64,000 bases of DNA from Ipomoea triloba. Taxonomy: Eukaryota > Streptophyta > Magnoliopsida > Solanales > Convolvulaceae. Below, piece by piece: positions 13,101 through 25,215 of the stretch. Below the pieces are notes generated by a model. The model saw only the letters and a list, made by a program, of their open reading frames with translations, did not search any database and was not told where the DNA came from. The stretch lies in contig NC_044925.1 of assembly GCF_003576645.1 (NCBI RefSeq), positions 18,739,143 to 18,803,142 of the forward strand, written 5' to 3'. A program made the translations under genes and the position numbers. Each line of letters begins with the position of its first letter. Position 1 is the first letter of the stretch.

Positions 13101-16100
13101 AACGCAATCCTTTGCGCTATGCATTTAAGGTCAGCTTCTGGAACTTTGGTATCATTATTCAGTGATAATGAAACAATTTCACATTGGAAAATTATTTCAT
13201 GTTTACTTGTTTTTGTCAATATTTCATGCTTGTAATTGTTATCGACTATAGTAAATCTTGGAGGCCCTCTTTCATCAATACTTGTTGCCTACTTGTATTC
13301 ACTGCTACCATTATTTTTTCAGTGAACCAAGGCATCACTATTGTTCATAAAGTGATGTATCCATTCCTTAAAAGTGATGCATTTACCAAAATATTTTCCA
13401 CCTGCAATCTTGTAATCACTTTATTTATTACTGAATTTAGGTACACGGGTTATAAAATCTAGAACATGTGCTATTTAAAATAAATTGGACACTCGAACAT
13501 GTATGTCTAAAAAAAAAGACTCAATTTTGAGTATATAGCATTTGTAATAAAAGACATTATTAGGTAAGTGATGGTGTTTGCTGTGCCATGATAATAATGC
13601 TCTTGTATAATAATTATTATTCTATTCATATTTTATTACAATGATGCTCAGATTATTAATAGCAATTTTATATTGATTACAGAGATTTAGTTCATGCACT
13701 CTCACAGGAAACGAGATGGACAGTATTTCAGATTCACTTGCCTGTATTTATATCCTGATTCTTGCTTCTTGTTTTGCCAATACTGAAAATTTTTTCTTAT
13801 TTTAAAAATCAGTTTTTAACAATATAGAAAATCCTTAACTAAACCTGATCTTAAAGATGTATCCTATGTATCTTAAGTAGACTTTGGTTATTCCTATATG
13901 TTAAAAATGTAGAAATGACATACTTGTATAGCCTATGTCTCTCAAGAAGATTGTGGTTTTACCTATCTGTCTTTGCTATAATATCTGAAAGCTTTAAACT
14001 CACTGTCATAAAAATGATTGCACCTTGCTGCCCATTTGCTTTTCTAATTCCTCCACCCCCCCAACCCCTTCTCCCCCCCTTCCCTTCCCCACTTTCCTCT
14101 AATTTTCATGTTTTGTAATATTAGGAATATAATGGCTGAAGATTTACTTGTGGGGGATCCATGCATGAACTTAGGACCAAAATTTCAGCTAAACTACCCA
14201 CTTTCCTCTAATTTTCATGTTTTGTAACACTTGGAATGGCCAACAGGTTACTTGTGGGAATCGAAGCATAAAATTTAAAACCAGAAGTTCAGCTGAAGTA
14301 AAGAAGTGGGTTTCCATGATTAATGAAGCTGGTCTAAAGCCCAAAGATGGTTGGTGTAGCCCTCAGCGATTTGGTTCTTTTTCTCCACAGCGTGGGTTGA
14401 CTGAGGATGGTAGTTGCATCCAATGGTTTATAGATGGAAAGGAATCATTTGAAGCAATTGCTTTATCAATTGAGAGTGCAAAGTCTGAGGTTCTGCTCTT
14501 AACTAGGCACATGAAATGTGTTCATCTATCCGTTATATGTGATATAGAATTCATTGCAAGTTGTATGTGCAGATATATATTACTGGATGGTGGCTTTGCC
14601 CAGAACTGTACTTGAGACGTCCATTTCACAACCACAGTTCCTCCAGACTAGATGCCTTACTTGAAGCTAAAGCTAACCAAGGGGTTCAGGTTCAATTCAG
14701 AATGCTTTCTTCAAGCTCTTTATTTGTTCGTTTGTTTTTATTATTCTTTTAACAAGTTTATTGTCATATTTATTTGAACTCACTAAGTTAGACATGCTAA
14801 GTTAATATGCTTTACTTTGTAGGTTTTTTTTTTTTTCCTCCCAATTTGATTGATCAAATTATCTATCTGACTGGATTTCAATTGTCACACAGATTTACAT
14901 TCTTCTCTACAAGGAAGTTGCTCTTGCTTTGAAAATTAACAGCTCATACAGTAAAAGAAAGCTTCTTACCATTCACAAGAATGTGAAAGTTGTACGCTAT
15001 CCTGACCGTTTCCCTGCTGGGATCTACTATTGGTATGCTGTTTGATTTTACTGTCTCATTGTTGTAATTAAATTGATATAAGAATAAAATGTGTTTCTGT
15101 ATTTTGGAGGTTTCACCATATGCACTTTTCTTGCTACATGCAGGTCTCACCATGAAAAAATTGTTATTGTAGATCACCATATATGCCATTTTGGAGGATT
15201 AGATTTATGCTTTGGCCGTTATGATACACCTGAACACAAAGTTGGTGATTTCCCTTCTTCAATATGGCCTGGAAAGGACTATTACAATCCAAGGTAAATT
15301 CAGTCCTAATTTCACACCTATGAACCAACTCTAATGATTTAGTTTTTGTAAGCAAGTTTGGGTAGTTCATAGTTGTGACTTTGGTGTAGTTGCTCTACAA
15401 ATGAAATCCCCCCTCGAGACCCTTGGAGTAGAAAACTCAGTTTCCTGATTATAAATATTTAAGCATGGACAAAGTTGATCTAATTATCTGCATTTCATGT
15501 TTCACCCCAATTAGTAAGAACTATTGAAGGGAAGAAACACAAAATCTCAAATAATTAAGTAAATGGCGGTCCCTTTAGACTTGTAGCTTGTATTAGGGGT
15601 TACTTGTTGCATGTTTATTTGTCTTTAACTTTCATATTGATCAGTTGTATAGATGTCAATTTGATAAAATCTTAGTGGTTACATCTTCATGCTTTTGCAA
15701 CTTCACTAACAATATTATACAGATTCTTTTTTTGACATTCTTCAGAATGTGCATTACTAATCAATAATCATGGAATGAAAAGAAACTAAAATTCAATTCT
15801 TAATCAGCATTTATCTTTGAAGTTGGATCTCTTAATCAGGTGATATTGCCTTGACACTTCATACAGAAGTCCAGGCCTCCAAGGATCAATTCCCTGCAAC
15901 TACCACATCTTGATTGTGAAAATTAAAGTGTGATCTTGACCAACTTTTAACTGAAACCCATGTTTAATAAATATATTTGTTTATATTGCAACCCTGCATA
16001 TAACTGGGAAGGGCAAACAATTTTGATAGTAAGAATCATGGACCACTGTTTGAAATCTTTACCTTTGATGTGTAGGCGTGTAGCTAATGAACAATGTGGA

Positions 16101-19100
16101 GTTTCATATGTTTAACCTTTCTGTTTGGGTTATACAGAGAATCTGAACCAAATTCTTGGGAAGATGCAATGAAAGATGAGCTTGACCGAGAGAGATACCC
16201 TCGAATGCCTTGGCATGATGTCCACTTTGCTCTTTGGGGACCACCGTGCCGAGATATTGCTAGACATTTTGTTCAGCGCTGGAATCATGCCAAGGTTTCT
16301 TTTTCTCCTTTAGTTTGGTTCTAAAAATTTTCAATTTTAATTTGCTAATATAACCTGTTGTTAAACAGAGAAGTAAAGCTCCAAATGAACACACAATACC
16401 ACTGCTAATGCCACAGCATCACATGGTTATCCCACATTACATGGGAAGAAGCCGGGAGGTGGATGTTGAAAATAAAAATGCTGAAGTGATTGAAAATTAC
16501 GACTCATTTCCTTCAGAGTCACCACCTGAAGATGTTCCATTGCTTTTGCCCCCAGAAGCCAGTGACATGGAAGCTTCTAATATAGACAACAAACTAAATG
16601 GTCTTGCTCAAATTCATGGTTCTTTTGATCAGCCAACTGTAGCTGGTTAGTTCTGTACTTTTCCATCTATTAATAACCTATAAATGACACTTTAATCTTA
16701 GATCTGAGATGAATATTTTCAGACCGACCAGAACAAACAATGACAAACCTGCAAGTTGATTGGTGGGAAACACAAGAGAGGGCTTGCCAATTTTCAGCTG
16801 ATGAAGTGGCAGAAGTTGGTCCTCAAACTAATTGCTCCTGTCAGGTTAGCATTTTCTATTGCATATGATAATGTTAGGTGATATCTGATGTTAGCCTGTT
16901 TCAGTGCCAAAATTATAAAACAGATAACAAAAGTGATCCTTTATTTTATCAGCCAATTTTGTAAACTTGGAATCAGAAGATTTGAAGTTTTCAGTTGTTT
17001 ATCAGTTACTTGTTTTCATTGGTATTGGTTAATTTGTTATTGTCTGTACTTCCTCAATGAACTTTTTTGAATGGTCAAAATAGTCTCTCCTCAATGTTAT
17101 CATTAACTTCCTGTTTTTCACTTGTGTTTGAATTAAGTTTCTAATTATTAATAAATTCAATGTCTAACTAATGTGTTATAGGTTGTTAGAAGTGTAAGCC
17201 AGTGGTCTGCTGGAACAAGTCACACCGAAGATAGCATTCATAATGCTTATTGTTCTCTCATTGAGAGAGCCGAACACTTTGTCTTCATTGAGGTACTAAT
17301 ATAACATCACTGATGATACTCTATAAAACTTACTTGAGTTTCTCACTAACAAAACGGCATATTTTCTGTTTCTCATTATTTATGTTCCTCTAAGGCTCTG
17401 ACTATAATGATCAGAATGAAAAATGTTGAGTCTAACTTTTTGCTATTATTTCTTTATTTTGCCAACCCCTACTTCCAGAATCAATTTTTTATATCAGGCC
17501 TTTCTGGGGATGAAATCATACAAAACCGAGTGCTTGATGCTTTATACAAGCGCATATTGCGAGCACATAAAGAGAAGACATGTTTCAGGGTTATAATAGT
17601 CATTCCACTGTTACCAGGATACCAGGTAGAGCTTCATTTAAATGATCCTTCAAATGTCTTTTCTATTTTAGATTTTCATTTTCATCAACTGTCTAAATAA
17701 CAGGGCGCTCTGGACGATGGTGGAGCAGCAACAGTGAGAGCCTTAATGCATTGGCAATATCGAACAATATGCCGGGGAGAAAACTCAATATTGCATAATC
17801 TGACTGCATTGTTGGGCCCTAAAACATCAGATTTCATATCTTTCTATGGTCTCAGAACTTATGGCCGACTTTCTGATGACGGTCCATTAGTCACAAATCA
17901 GGTAGCTTCTTATGAAGCATACCCGCAAGCTGTGTATATTTGTGTTTTTTTGTCATAGATTGTCTGCTTTACTAGTCTAATTTTCACATCAGATCAGAAG
18001 AGTTATCTGCTTTGCATGGGCTTGCATGTTGCCACATAAGAGACATTGCAGTTTTATACTTGATAAAGCACTTCATGAACTAGTTTCAAATATTTGCTTA
18101 TCTATTTATTTTTCAATTTCTGATGTAGGTTTATGTTCATAGTAAAGTCATGATAGTGGATGACCGTGTAGCCTTGGTCGGTTCATCTAATATTAACGAC
18201 AGAAGCTTGCTTGGATCTCGGGACTCTGAGGTAATTTCTCCTAGCCCATGATTAATCGTTGCGTTATCAATGTTACGGGACAGGACAGGATAGACCATCT
18301 TTTATCGTTTTAGATGTTGAATTTCTCTGCAAAGATAAACTCTTCCTCTTTGTCATCCTTTACTATCACACACTTTAGATAGCAATAGCTGGCAGATCCT
18401 TTACACCTTTCATTTTCCTTTTTATTTGATCATTTTGACTTAGAAATTTCTGATCTCAGATTTGTGTAGTCATTGAGGATAAATGTTTCATCGACTCATC
18501 AATGAATGGAAAGCCTTGGAAGGCTGGAAAGTTTTGTTATAGCCTTCGGGTTTCATTATGGGCAGAGCACCTGGGTCTACGTTCGGGAGAGGTGAGTCAT
18601 GAGTGACAATGTCAAACAGTAAATCTCCTCTTCAAAATATGCATCATTTAAGACTGCATTTAACATGTCCCGTGTTGAGACATCCATTTTTGGGGCTTTA
18701 TATGCAATAATAATAATTCACATATTACATGCAGAATAGGAAATACTGGAATTAATTAACATGCCTGTCTCTCTTTCCAGATTTGTCAAATCAAAGATCC
18801 TATAGCTGAAACAACATACAAAGACTTGCTGATGGCAACTGCTAAGGTGAAGAACTATTTAATATGCATGGAGTGTGGTTAAGACTAAGTGGGCGTCATA
18901 AGTACAGTAGTATTTATCTCTAATGATCAATTTCAATATATGATCTAGACCTAGTTGAGGGTAATATATATATAGGTCCCGTTTAGGTGTGAGTCACCCG
19001 TCCCATGCGAATCTGCAAATTGAAAGAATGCATCGTAAGTACTACATGAATGCACAAAAACTACGTCCATCTCCTAGATTGCTATACAAATGCACCGCAC

Positions 19101-20040
19101 CTACTACATGAATGCACAAAAAGTATTACACTAATGCACCGCACTTACCGTGCATTCATGTATTATTGCACTTGAGACTTGAGAGTAGTTATTGTGCATT
19201 CATGTAGTACTTACCATGCATTCTTTTTGAAGTTTGCAAATTTGCATGGTAAAACTGGTTTGCAGCTGAAAGCAAATCTATATATAATGTACTAAGGGGG
19301 TGTTTAGTTTGTAGGTTTTGAGCCTAAAAACGAGAATAAAAGTTATTGAAATGTCGGGTAAAGGATTTTTAGTTTCAAAGGGATGGAAGCCAAGGAAGAG
19401 AGTTTAGGGAATGGATTTTCTAATCCCCTCCAGGCTCCAACCATAGGTTTCATTACCATTCTTAAAAATCAACATATTTTTTTTCTTTTCTATTTGTTCA
19501 TAAACAAGTAAATGAATTCTAATCAAACATTATATTGCGCCCTTCATTAGCCATTGCATTTTCAAATTATGAAATTTTACTCAATTCTTGCTTCTCAGGA
19601 ATGCCTTGTATACAGGGAATAATGAAGACTTAACCTCTGATAACTTGTTTTATTTTCACAGAATAATGAAGCGATCTACCAAGAAGTGTTCTCTTGTGTC
19701 CCAAATGACACCATACACTCAAGGTGTTTTGCTCTCTCTCTCTCATTCTTTCAATTACACTTGAGATTTATGATTATATCCCAAATTAAAGTTTTGAGAA
19801 AATGCATGCAGGTCAGCATTCAAGCAATGTAAAGAGAAACTGGGGCACTCCATAGTGGATCTAGGAGTTGCAGCAGAGAAAGTTGAAGTTTGTGAGAAGG
19901 GGGAAAGCACAGTAGTACACAAGTTGAAGTCAGTAAAAGGCCATCTTGTTTCTTTTCCATTAGAGTTCATGCGTGATGATGATTTGAGGCCAATGTTAAG
20001 TAATCGTGAATTCTATACTTCTCCTCAAGTTTTCCATTGA
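7134..20040 (+). CDS. PLDZETA2: Phospholipase D zeta (PX-PH-PLD), 21 exons, complete
   Basis: Hydrolyses phosphatidylcholine and related lipids to phosphatidic acid at membranes. Exons: 7134-7334, 9979-10080, 10223-10338, 10452-10593, 11530-11697, 12956-13129, 14247-14489, 14573-14689, 14893-15032, 15144-15293, 16138-16294, 16369-16645, 16723-16844, 17182-17292, 17479-17625, 17704-17901, 18129-18230, 18460-18591, 18781-18846, 19662-19723, 19812-20040. All introns are GT-AG and phases agree through 3156 bp, giving 1051 aa, close to Arabidopsis PLDzeta proteins. A PX-like region covers about residues 35-190 and a PH-like region about 215-350. The first HxKxxxxD is H471/K473/D478 (HHEKIVIVD, exon 10). 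The second is H859/K861/D866 (HSKVMIVD, exon 17). It ends in SPQVFH, the usual family tail. DEPDDG near residue 121 and VPSRAALP after it favour the zeta2 type over zeta1. No C2 domain is present, as expected. The exon 7 donor (GAG|GTTCTG) is weak but phase and homology support it. Confidence 0.95.
7680..7926. mobile_element. Inverted-repeat MITE in PLD intron 1
   Basis: Inverted ends resemble GGAAAATTGCACTTTTC, with an internal GTCCCTGAGTTAT word and its complement. The same family forms the outer element at 43437-44338. No clean target duplication is seen, so the limits are approximate. Confidence 0.55.
9308..9643. mobile_element. MITE with GGTGTTTGGTTCA ends in PLD intron 1
   Basis: The left end GGTGTTTGGTTCA is matched by TGAACCAAACACC on the right. 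The interior also shows an inverted GGGAATGTGAGA-like block. No transposase is encoded. The target duplication is unclear, so the superfamily is left open. Confidence 0.6.
11728..12434. mobile_element. TRIM-like LTR element in PLD intron 5
   Basis: Two direct repeats share GACCCAAA(A)GCTTAAGC, TCTAGATTCAT and a GGGAAATCCTAACA end, at about 11728-11875 and 12244-12434. The second looks like a full LTR running from TGTTGGAAG to CCTAACA. The first lacks its 5' part. The roughly 370-bp spacer has no gag or pol. This fits a terminal-repeat retrotransposon in miniature or two LTR fragments. No target duplication was found. Confidence 0.4.
14083..14310. repeat. Decayed tandem duplication across the intron 6 / exon 7 junction
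   Basis: The block CCACTTTCCTCTAATTTTCA followed by TGTTTTGTAA occurs at about 14089 and again at about 14203. After each copy comes a version of the exon 7 start: TTACTTGTGGG, then an ATCAGAAG-like divergent stretch and TTCAGCT. Only the downstream copy keeps a usable acceptor (CAACAG|GTTACT at 14246/14247) and the VTCGNRSIK reading. The upstream copy lacks the acceptor and has diverged. Confidence 0.6.
18990..19262. repeat. Fold-back repeat in PLD intron 19
   Basis: An arm with GCAAATTGAAAGAATGCAT and GTAAGTACTACATGAATGCA near 19014-19060 is complemented by TGTGCATTCATGTAGTACTT and ATGCATTCTTTTTGAAGTTTG near 19192-19245. The middle repeats TGCACCGCAC and TACATGAATGCAC. It has no open frame. 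It is probably a MITE; a transcribed intronic hairpin could also feed small RNAs. Confidence 0.55.
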
Positions 20041-21480
20041 TCACTCAAGGCAGGGCAGGGCAGGGATATTCTTTCAGTCTTCCATTCAAGCATCCAACAT
20101 TGGTACATGCATATCATCATCAATGTCATGTACAATTATAGACCCCATAGTGTTAGGGAACTTGTGAAGTAGCAGTTACAACAGGACTTCTGAATCTTAT
20201 TTGATGCCAATATATGTTTTACAGTTAGTGTTGTATTTTATTTATTTATTTATTTTTTGCACCACAGGGATGTACAGATTATTTATATTCAATAATACCT
20301 CGTGATTGAATTAAGTTATTGACCACATGTTTCTATTGTTCTTTATAGCATATTCGTGAAAAAGTATCCGAAATAAATTAAATAAGGGTTGTACTCTGTA
20401 CAAGTATGTGTTGTTTCAAATTCAAAATAGGAATCAAACGTTCAAAATATGTAGATAAGTAGAACAATAAAAAACTAATGCAGTTCAATATAATCGCTCT
20501 TATGCTTGCGGGGCTATCGACTTAGCAATGTCCAATCCATTATCACTATGTCCAAGTTCAATTTACAAAATAGTAAGATAAAAAAGTGTGCCAAGAATCA
20601 ACTTGATTCATGTAGGACTCATTCTGAACTTTAACCGATTGATTGATAACAACTAGATCCATCATGGTCTTGAGGCTTCCCCTTGAACTATGTCACCATG
20701 AAGTCCCTTCTTATGAGTCATCTCAAGATTCAAAAGTGTCTTAATTTATGATAAGAACTGCCACAAGTCTGAGTTTGATTTGGACAGGCTAGAAGATGGA
20801 TAACTTTTAAAGTTTTGATCTGGTTTAGCTTAGAGAGAGAAAATTGAAGATTTGTTTAACTCGATTATGTGCATGCCTTTCTCCCTATGAAATTTCAGGC
20901 TATATAGGTCATCAACTTTGTAATTTCCTTGGCTTACCAAAATTACATTATAGAGTCTCCACTAAAATATTCTGATTTAAGACACATAGAGTTCTTTCAA
21001 CAAACTCTCAACTCTTCCTAGCCTAACAGGTTCTTGGTGGCTCCCATGCAATGGTATCTATACAAGGATATGTACCAGAAGTTCCTATTGCAACTAAGCC
21101 TTGTGGAACATTCTATTCTAGTTGAGTAATACCACAAACAAGTACAAACACCTAAACTAAGGTAAATTATTGTGTCGACCAAGTCCTAAAATTGAAATGC
21201 AAAACTAATAGTGAAGTTACTCTTGAAGACAAATGTATAAAAATTCATAAATAAATGTAAAATATGTATTAATAGTTTTTTCTCTCTTAGTGGTGTGTTA
21301 CTTGTGGTTGAAGGATTAAAATTTAATTTTCTTGGCATTAGTCATGTGTGATAATGGTGATAAAGTTTCTTTTACTACTGGTGGTTGTACCATGTTTGAT
21401 AAAAAAAAAAAAAAAAATTTACAATGTTCTCTTTACCTTACATAAAGAAGGTAATTTTTATAAGTTTGATTTATTAAGGA
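20041..21480. other. Gene-free region downstream of the PLD gene
   Basis: This should contain the PLD 3' UTR. AATAAA-like words occur near 20374 and a TTTATTTATTTATT stretch near 20230, but the polyadenylation site cannot be fixed. The remainder has no splice-linked coding stretch that I recognise. Confidence 0.4.
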
Positions 21481-22203
21481 GTGTTTGGTAAATAGTTATT
21501 TGCTGATAGTTAGCAATTTAGGTTAGTGTGTTTGACTAGTTGATTGCATTAACTGATTGTTGAAAGATGTTTGGTAAATTAGTTGTTAGTTAAGGTTGTC
21601 TTCAATCATGCCAATCCCCTCCCTTTCTAATCTAGGTGGCAATAGAGAAACTTTTTTTTATTAGTAGTTACTGTCATGTGTGTAGCAAATGGAGAGAAAA
21701 ATTGCTAAATTAGCAAGGGGAGAGAGAATGAGAAAAAAGAGAAAAAGCAGGTTTTGTATACTTATTTTTTTTTTTATTAGTTATTTATTATATTATTTAG
21801 TTATTATATTTATTATATAATATGAAAGTGTGATCACTTTTGAAAGCGAGAGAATATTGCAGGGATGTAGAATAAATAGTGAAGAATTTGTAAATTTGAT
21901 GATGTGGAAGTGAGACTCATTTTAGAAAGTAAGAGAAATTTCTGGGTTAAGAATAGCTTAATAGCTAATTACATGCAAAATAATTTTCTTAAAAAACTGA
22001 TAAAAAAGATGCTTTAAATTGCTTTTTTGAATTTTAGCGTTTTGGAACAATAAATTATTACAAAAACTAATTAATCAAACACTTATATTAGTTTTTTTTT
22101 TTTTTGAAAATTACACTTATATTAGCTATTTAACCAAGTTAAACAGTTAATAATGATTAAATAAATCAAAATTGACTGATAAACTAATTATATTACGAGG
22201 CCT
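21481..22203. mobile_element. MITE of the TGTTTGGTAAA type, degraded
   Basis: The left end GGAGTGTTTGGTAAATAG and words such as GCTGATAGTTAGC, AATTTTAGCGTTTTGGAAC and AATCAAACACTTATATTAG match the better preserved element at 31267-31573 and the copy near 55263-55580. The right end has lost the clean inverted terminus. An insertion-like A-rich stretch lies inside. Confidence 0.5.
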
Positions 22204-22884
22204 AAATCTTAATCAATAATGGTTGAATCATATCAAATGTGAAATGCTTAGCTTGTTAGTCAAAGATAACTTCTTCTTTTTACGGCATAAAAGACAACGA
22301 TATGCCAAGTTTGAATTCTGTTCAAAATTTTTAAAATGTATGGTAGTTAGTTGCCGAAAATTAAATATGTCAAAATGCATTTATGCTATGTGTGTCAAAG
22401 AAGCCTACAAATTTTGTTGTGATTCTAGATCAGACCTCTATAATGGTTGCATGTGAATTTAGTTGGACTAATAGATCAGAAGTCACTGGTCTTTAATTTA
22501 GTCCTAAATGTGTTTTGTTATTATTAATGACTATTCTTGATATATCTGTACACATACTTGCATTCAAAATTATGCTTAACGAATTTTTCAAGTTATAAAG
22601 AAAAGTTTAGAATTAAAATGTAAATTCTATAACATCACTCTCATTAAAATTGATTATGAATGAAAATAAGAAAATACCAAATTTGAAACGTATTGTGATG
22701 AAAATGAGATAAATCATAACTTCTTAATTCTCAACCACAACTCCTCCTTAACATAGAGGAATGATTGAAAATAAAAATCACACAATTCAAGAGGTGGTCC
22801 AAATTATGCTTAATGAGAATAAACTACCCAAATATTTTTAAAGATATTGTTAGGTGGTGCTGTGTGAATGTTGTTCAGGCGGTC

Positions 22885-23275
22885 GACCTAATCAGTCGTT
22901 ATACTGTGGACCATGGATCATGGTTGATACTGCAGTTGTGTTAAATTGATACTGCAGTTGTGTTGAAAGGATACTGCAGTTGTGTTGAAAGGGAACTGCA
23001 GTTGCGCGAAACAGAGGCCGTGCCATTCATCTGGAACTGCAGTTGTGTTGAACGGATACTGCAGTTGTGTTGAAAAGATACTGCAGCTGTGTTGAATGGA
23101 TAATGCAGTTGTGTTGAACAGATGAATGGCCTCTGTTATGTGCAACTGCAGTTTCCTTTCAACACAACTGCAATATCTTTTTAACACAACTGTAGTATCC
23201 GTTCAACACAACTGCAGTATCAGCTATGATCATGGTCCACAATGCATTGTGGACCATGGTCCACCATATAATTTG
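22885..23275. mobile_element. GTGGACC-family element A with 22-bp PstI repeats
   Basis: Outer words are CTGTGGACCATGG on the left and a CCACAATGCATTGTGG palindrome plus GGACCATGGTCCAC on the right. Between them are eight forward copies of a 22-bp unit built on CTGCAGTTGTGTTGAA (22926-23120), then four copies on the opposite strand (23143-23220). CAGAGGCC...CATTCATCTG at 23003-23030 is inverted at 23119-23137, so the whole can fold back. No protein is encoded. Confidence 0.6.
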
Positions 23276-23279
23276 CGAT

Positions 23280-24208
23280 GCTAAGGGGATTTCGAAGATG
23301 TCATATAAAAATGGATTAGACTAGTGAGATTAGGAGGTCTATACCTAAATGATTTTAGGAAATTTGTTACTTAATTGAAGCTATTTTCCTATTGTATCTT
23401 AGGGATGTCATTTCATAGTTTCTGAAGGCAATTTGGACCAAATATGAGGAGGATACTTCGTTCAGATTTGCAAGGGATTTTATTTCCTATTTTAGGCCGG
23501 GTGCCTATGTATAAATGCCCTCTCTAAGGGCGTTTAAAGGACTATTTTTTCATGAAGTTTAGCGCAATTTATGTAAGATTATTGTTTTGAGTTATCTTTT
23601 GCGTTATTATTACTTATACATTCTCGTAAACCACACTGTCTAAACAGTTGTGTTGGTCAGCCGATGACCCGTCAAAGATTGTAAAATCAACATACTCAAC
23701 ATTCTATATATTGAATTAAGTATTATTATATCGAATAGTAGTAAAATGCATCAAAAAAAAAAAAGAAAAAAGAATAGTAGTAAAAAGAACCACATCAATT
23801 TATGATCTTTTAAAACAACAGAACACTGAAATATTTCCTATTTCAAGGCATTTATTTGTAAGCATTTTATTTGAAATATTGATAACCACCATCTAGTGAG
23901 GTAATTTTGATGCTAAATGTAATGAGACCATTTTTCTTGGCTTTTATAGAGTTTACAATAAAAGTATTGTTCTTGTTGAAGAGACATTGAGCTGAAAAAT
24001 GATTTCATGAATGCAGATTCATTCCCAACTCCACAACTTATTGAGACCCAATTGCGCAACATATACAACTTAGGTTGTAATTAACCCAGGCCATTATGCA
24101 CAGATGGAGAAATAGTTAGCCAAATTATTTTTATTTTGAAACCAAATACTTTTGATTTTGTTTTAAATAATATTATACATTAATAATCTGTCAAAGTACC
24201 CATGAGAC
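23280..24208. other. Gene-free spacer
   Basis: AT-rich sequence without a recognisable exon. A retroelement-like stretch (GGATTTCGAAGATG... to about 23560) shows no readable frame of useful length. Confidence 0.35.
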
Positions 24209-24423
24209 TAATCATTAGTCCACACAAATATCAAATAATTTATATTTAGTGCATTTAGTATATTAAAAATGTACGTTATATTTAGGAAAACTATATTATT
24301 TGAATACTGAAAGTACATTATTTTGTATAATGTACATTCAATACACGAATAATGTACTTTTAGTATATTAAAAATGTACATTTTATTATGGTCCACAAAA
24401 CACTATTTGGACCATAATTTGCT
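24209..24423. mobile_element. GTGGACC-family element B with target duplication
   Basis: It is flanked on both sides by CCCATGAGAC (24199-24208 and 24424-24433), a 9-10 bp target duplication as made by Mutator-like transposases. The left terminus contains TTAGTCCACAC. The right terminus contains GGTCCACAAAACACTATTTGG, then ACCATAATTTGC. The interior repeats GTACATTATT and TATATTAAAAATGTAC words. It is non-coding. Confidence 0.65.
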
Positions 24424-24713
24424 CCCATGAGACCCATACCCGTGCCTATTTATACCAATTGCTCTCCTCAATTTGCGATCAAAATGTGGGATAATCAACA
24501 AGAAGGCCTAAATAGTTCATCTTCAACTCATCTACAAACTTCCCAAGGCAAAGATTTCACTATGGAGATGTTTCTAAGGTTGAGACATGTTAAGCGCAAC
24601 ATTCGTGCACAGCTCGCACATGCACTCTACTTTAATACATGCTTCAGTTTTTTTTTCCTGCTATCTCCAAATTTCTCTCTTCATTTCCTGCTATCTCCAA
24701 ATTTCTCTCTTCA

Positions 24714-25068
24714 AAGCATCCACAATAGTGAATTTTAGGTGGGTTTTGCAAGTTTGAATGCACATGTAGAAGAAAGTGAGGAGATAAAAGAATTGGAAGT
24801 GTTACAAGGAGATTTAATTTTTAGCTCTGTAGTGGGCCCCAACAAAATGAAAGAAGTTGTTGCACTCCTCGCATGAAGTGCGCCTAGCTAGGCACGTGCA
24901 CTCCACGACTCCACGCACCCAGCAGACGCGTAATTTCCTTTGCCTTTTCTTTTCTTTCTTTTTTTTTTTTTTCTTTTTTAATTTTTTCTTATATCCTTTC
25001 TCACTCCCATGTTCTCCCCCATCTCTGCAAAAATTCCTCAAAAGCTATGCCTAATAGGAATGCCCATT
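24714..25068. mobile_element. Degraded Tourist-like MITE
   Basis: Ends GCATCCACAATAG and a complement of GGGCATTCCTATTAGGC, a central GC-rich GCGCCTAGCTAGGCACGTG patch and a long pyrimidine tract mirror the layout of the clearer element at 51708-52022. The limits are approximate. Confidence 0.4.
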
Positions 25069-25215
25069 AAAATACCAAACTATTGGTGTTGCTCTTGTAA
25101 CTAGATGATGTGATTGTCATGTTTTTCAGCAGTGAAATATACCAAAAATTGAAGGCCCCCTCCATTCTTGGGAGGAAATAGTAAACCCCTATTATTGACT
25201 TCAGATGTCCATCCA

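Noticed and set aside
22926..23220. CRISPR-like array of 22-bp repeats
   Set aside because: The repeats are contiguous or nearly so with no unique spacers, face both directions, and the window is plant nuclear DNA.
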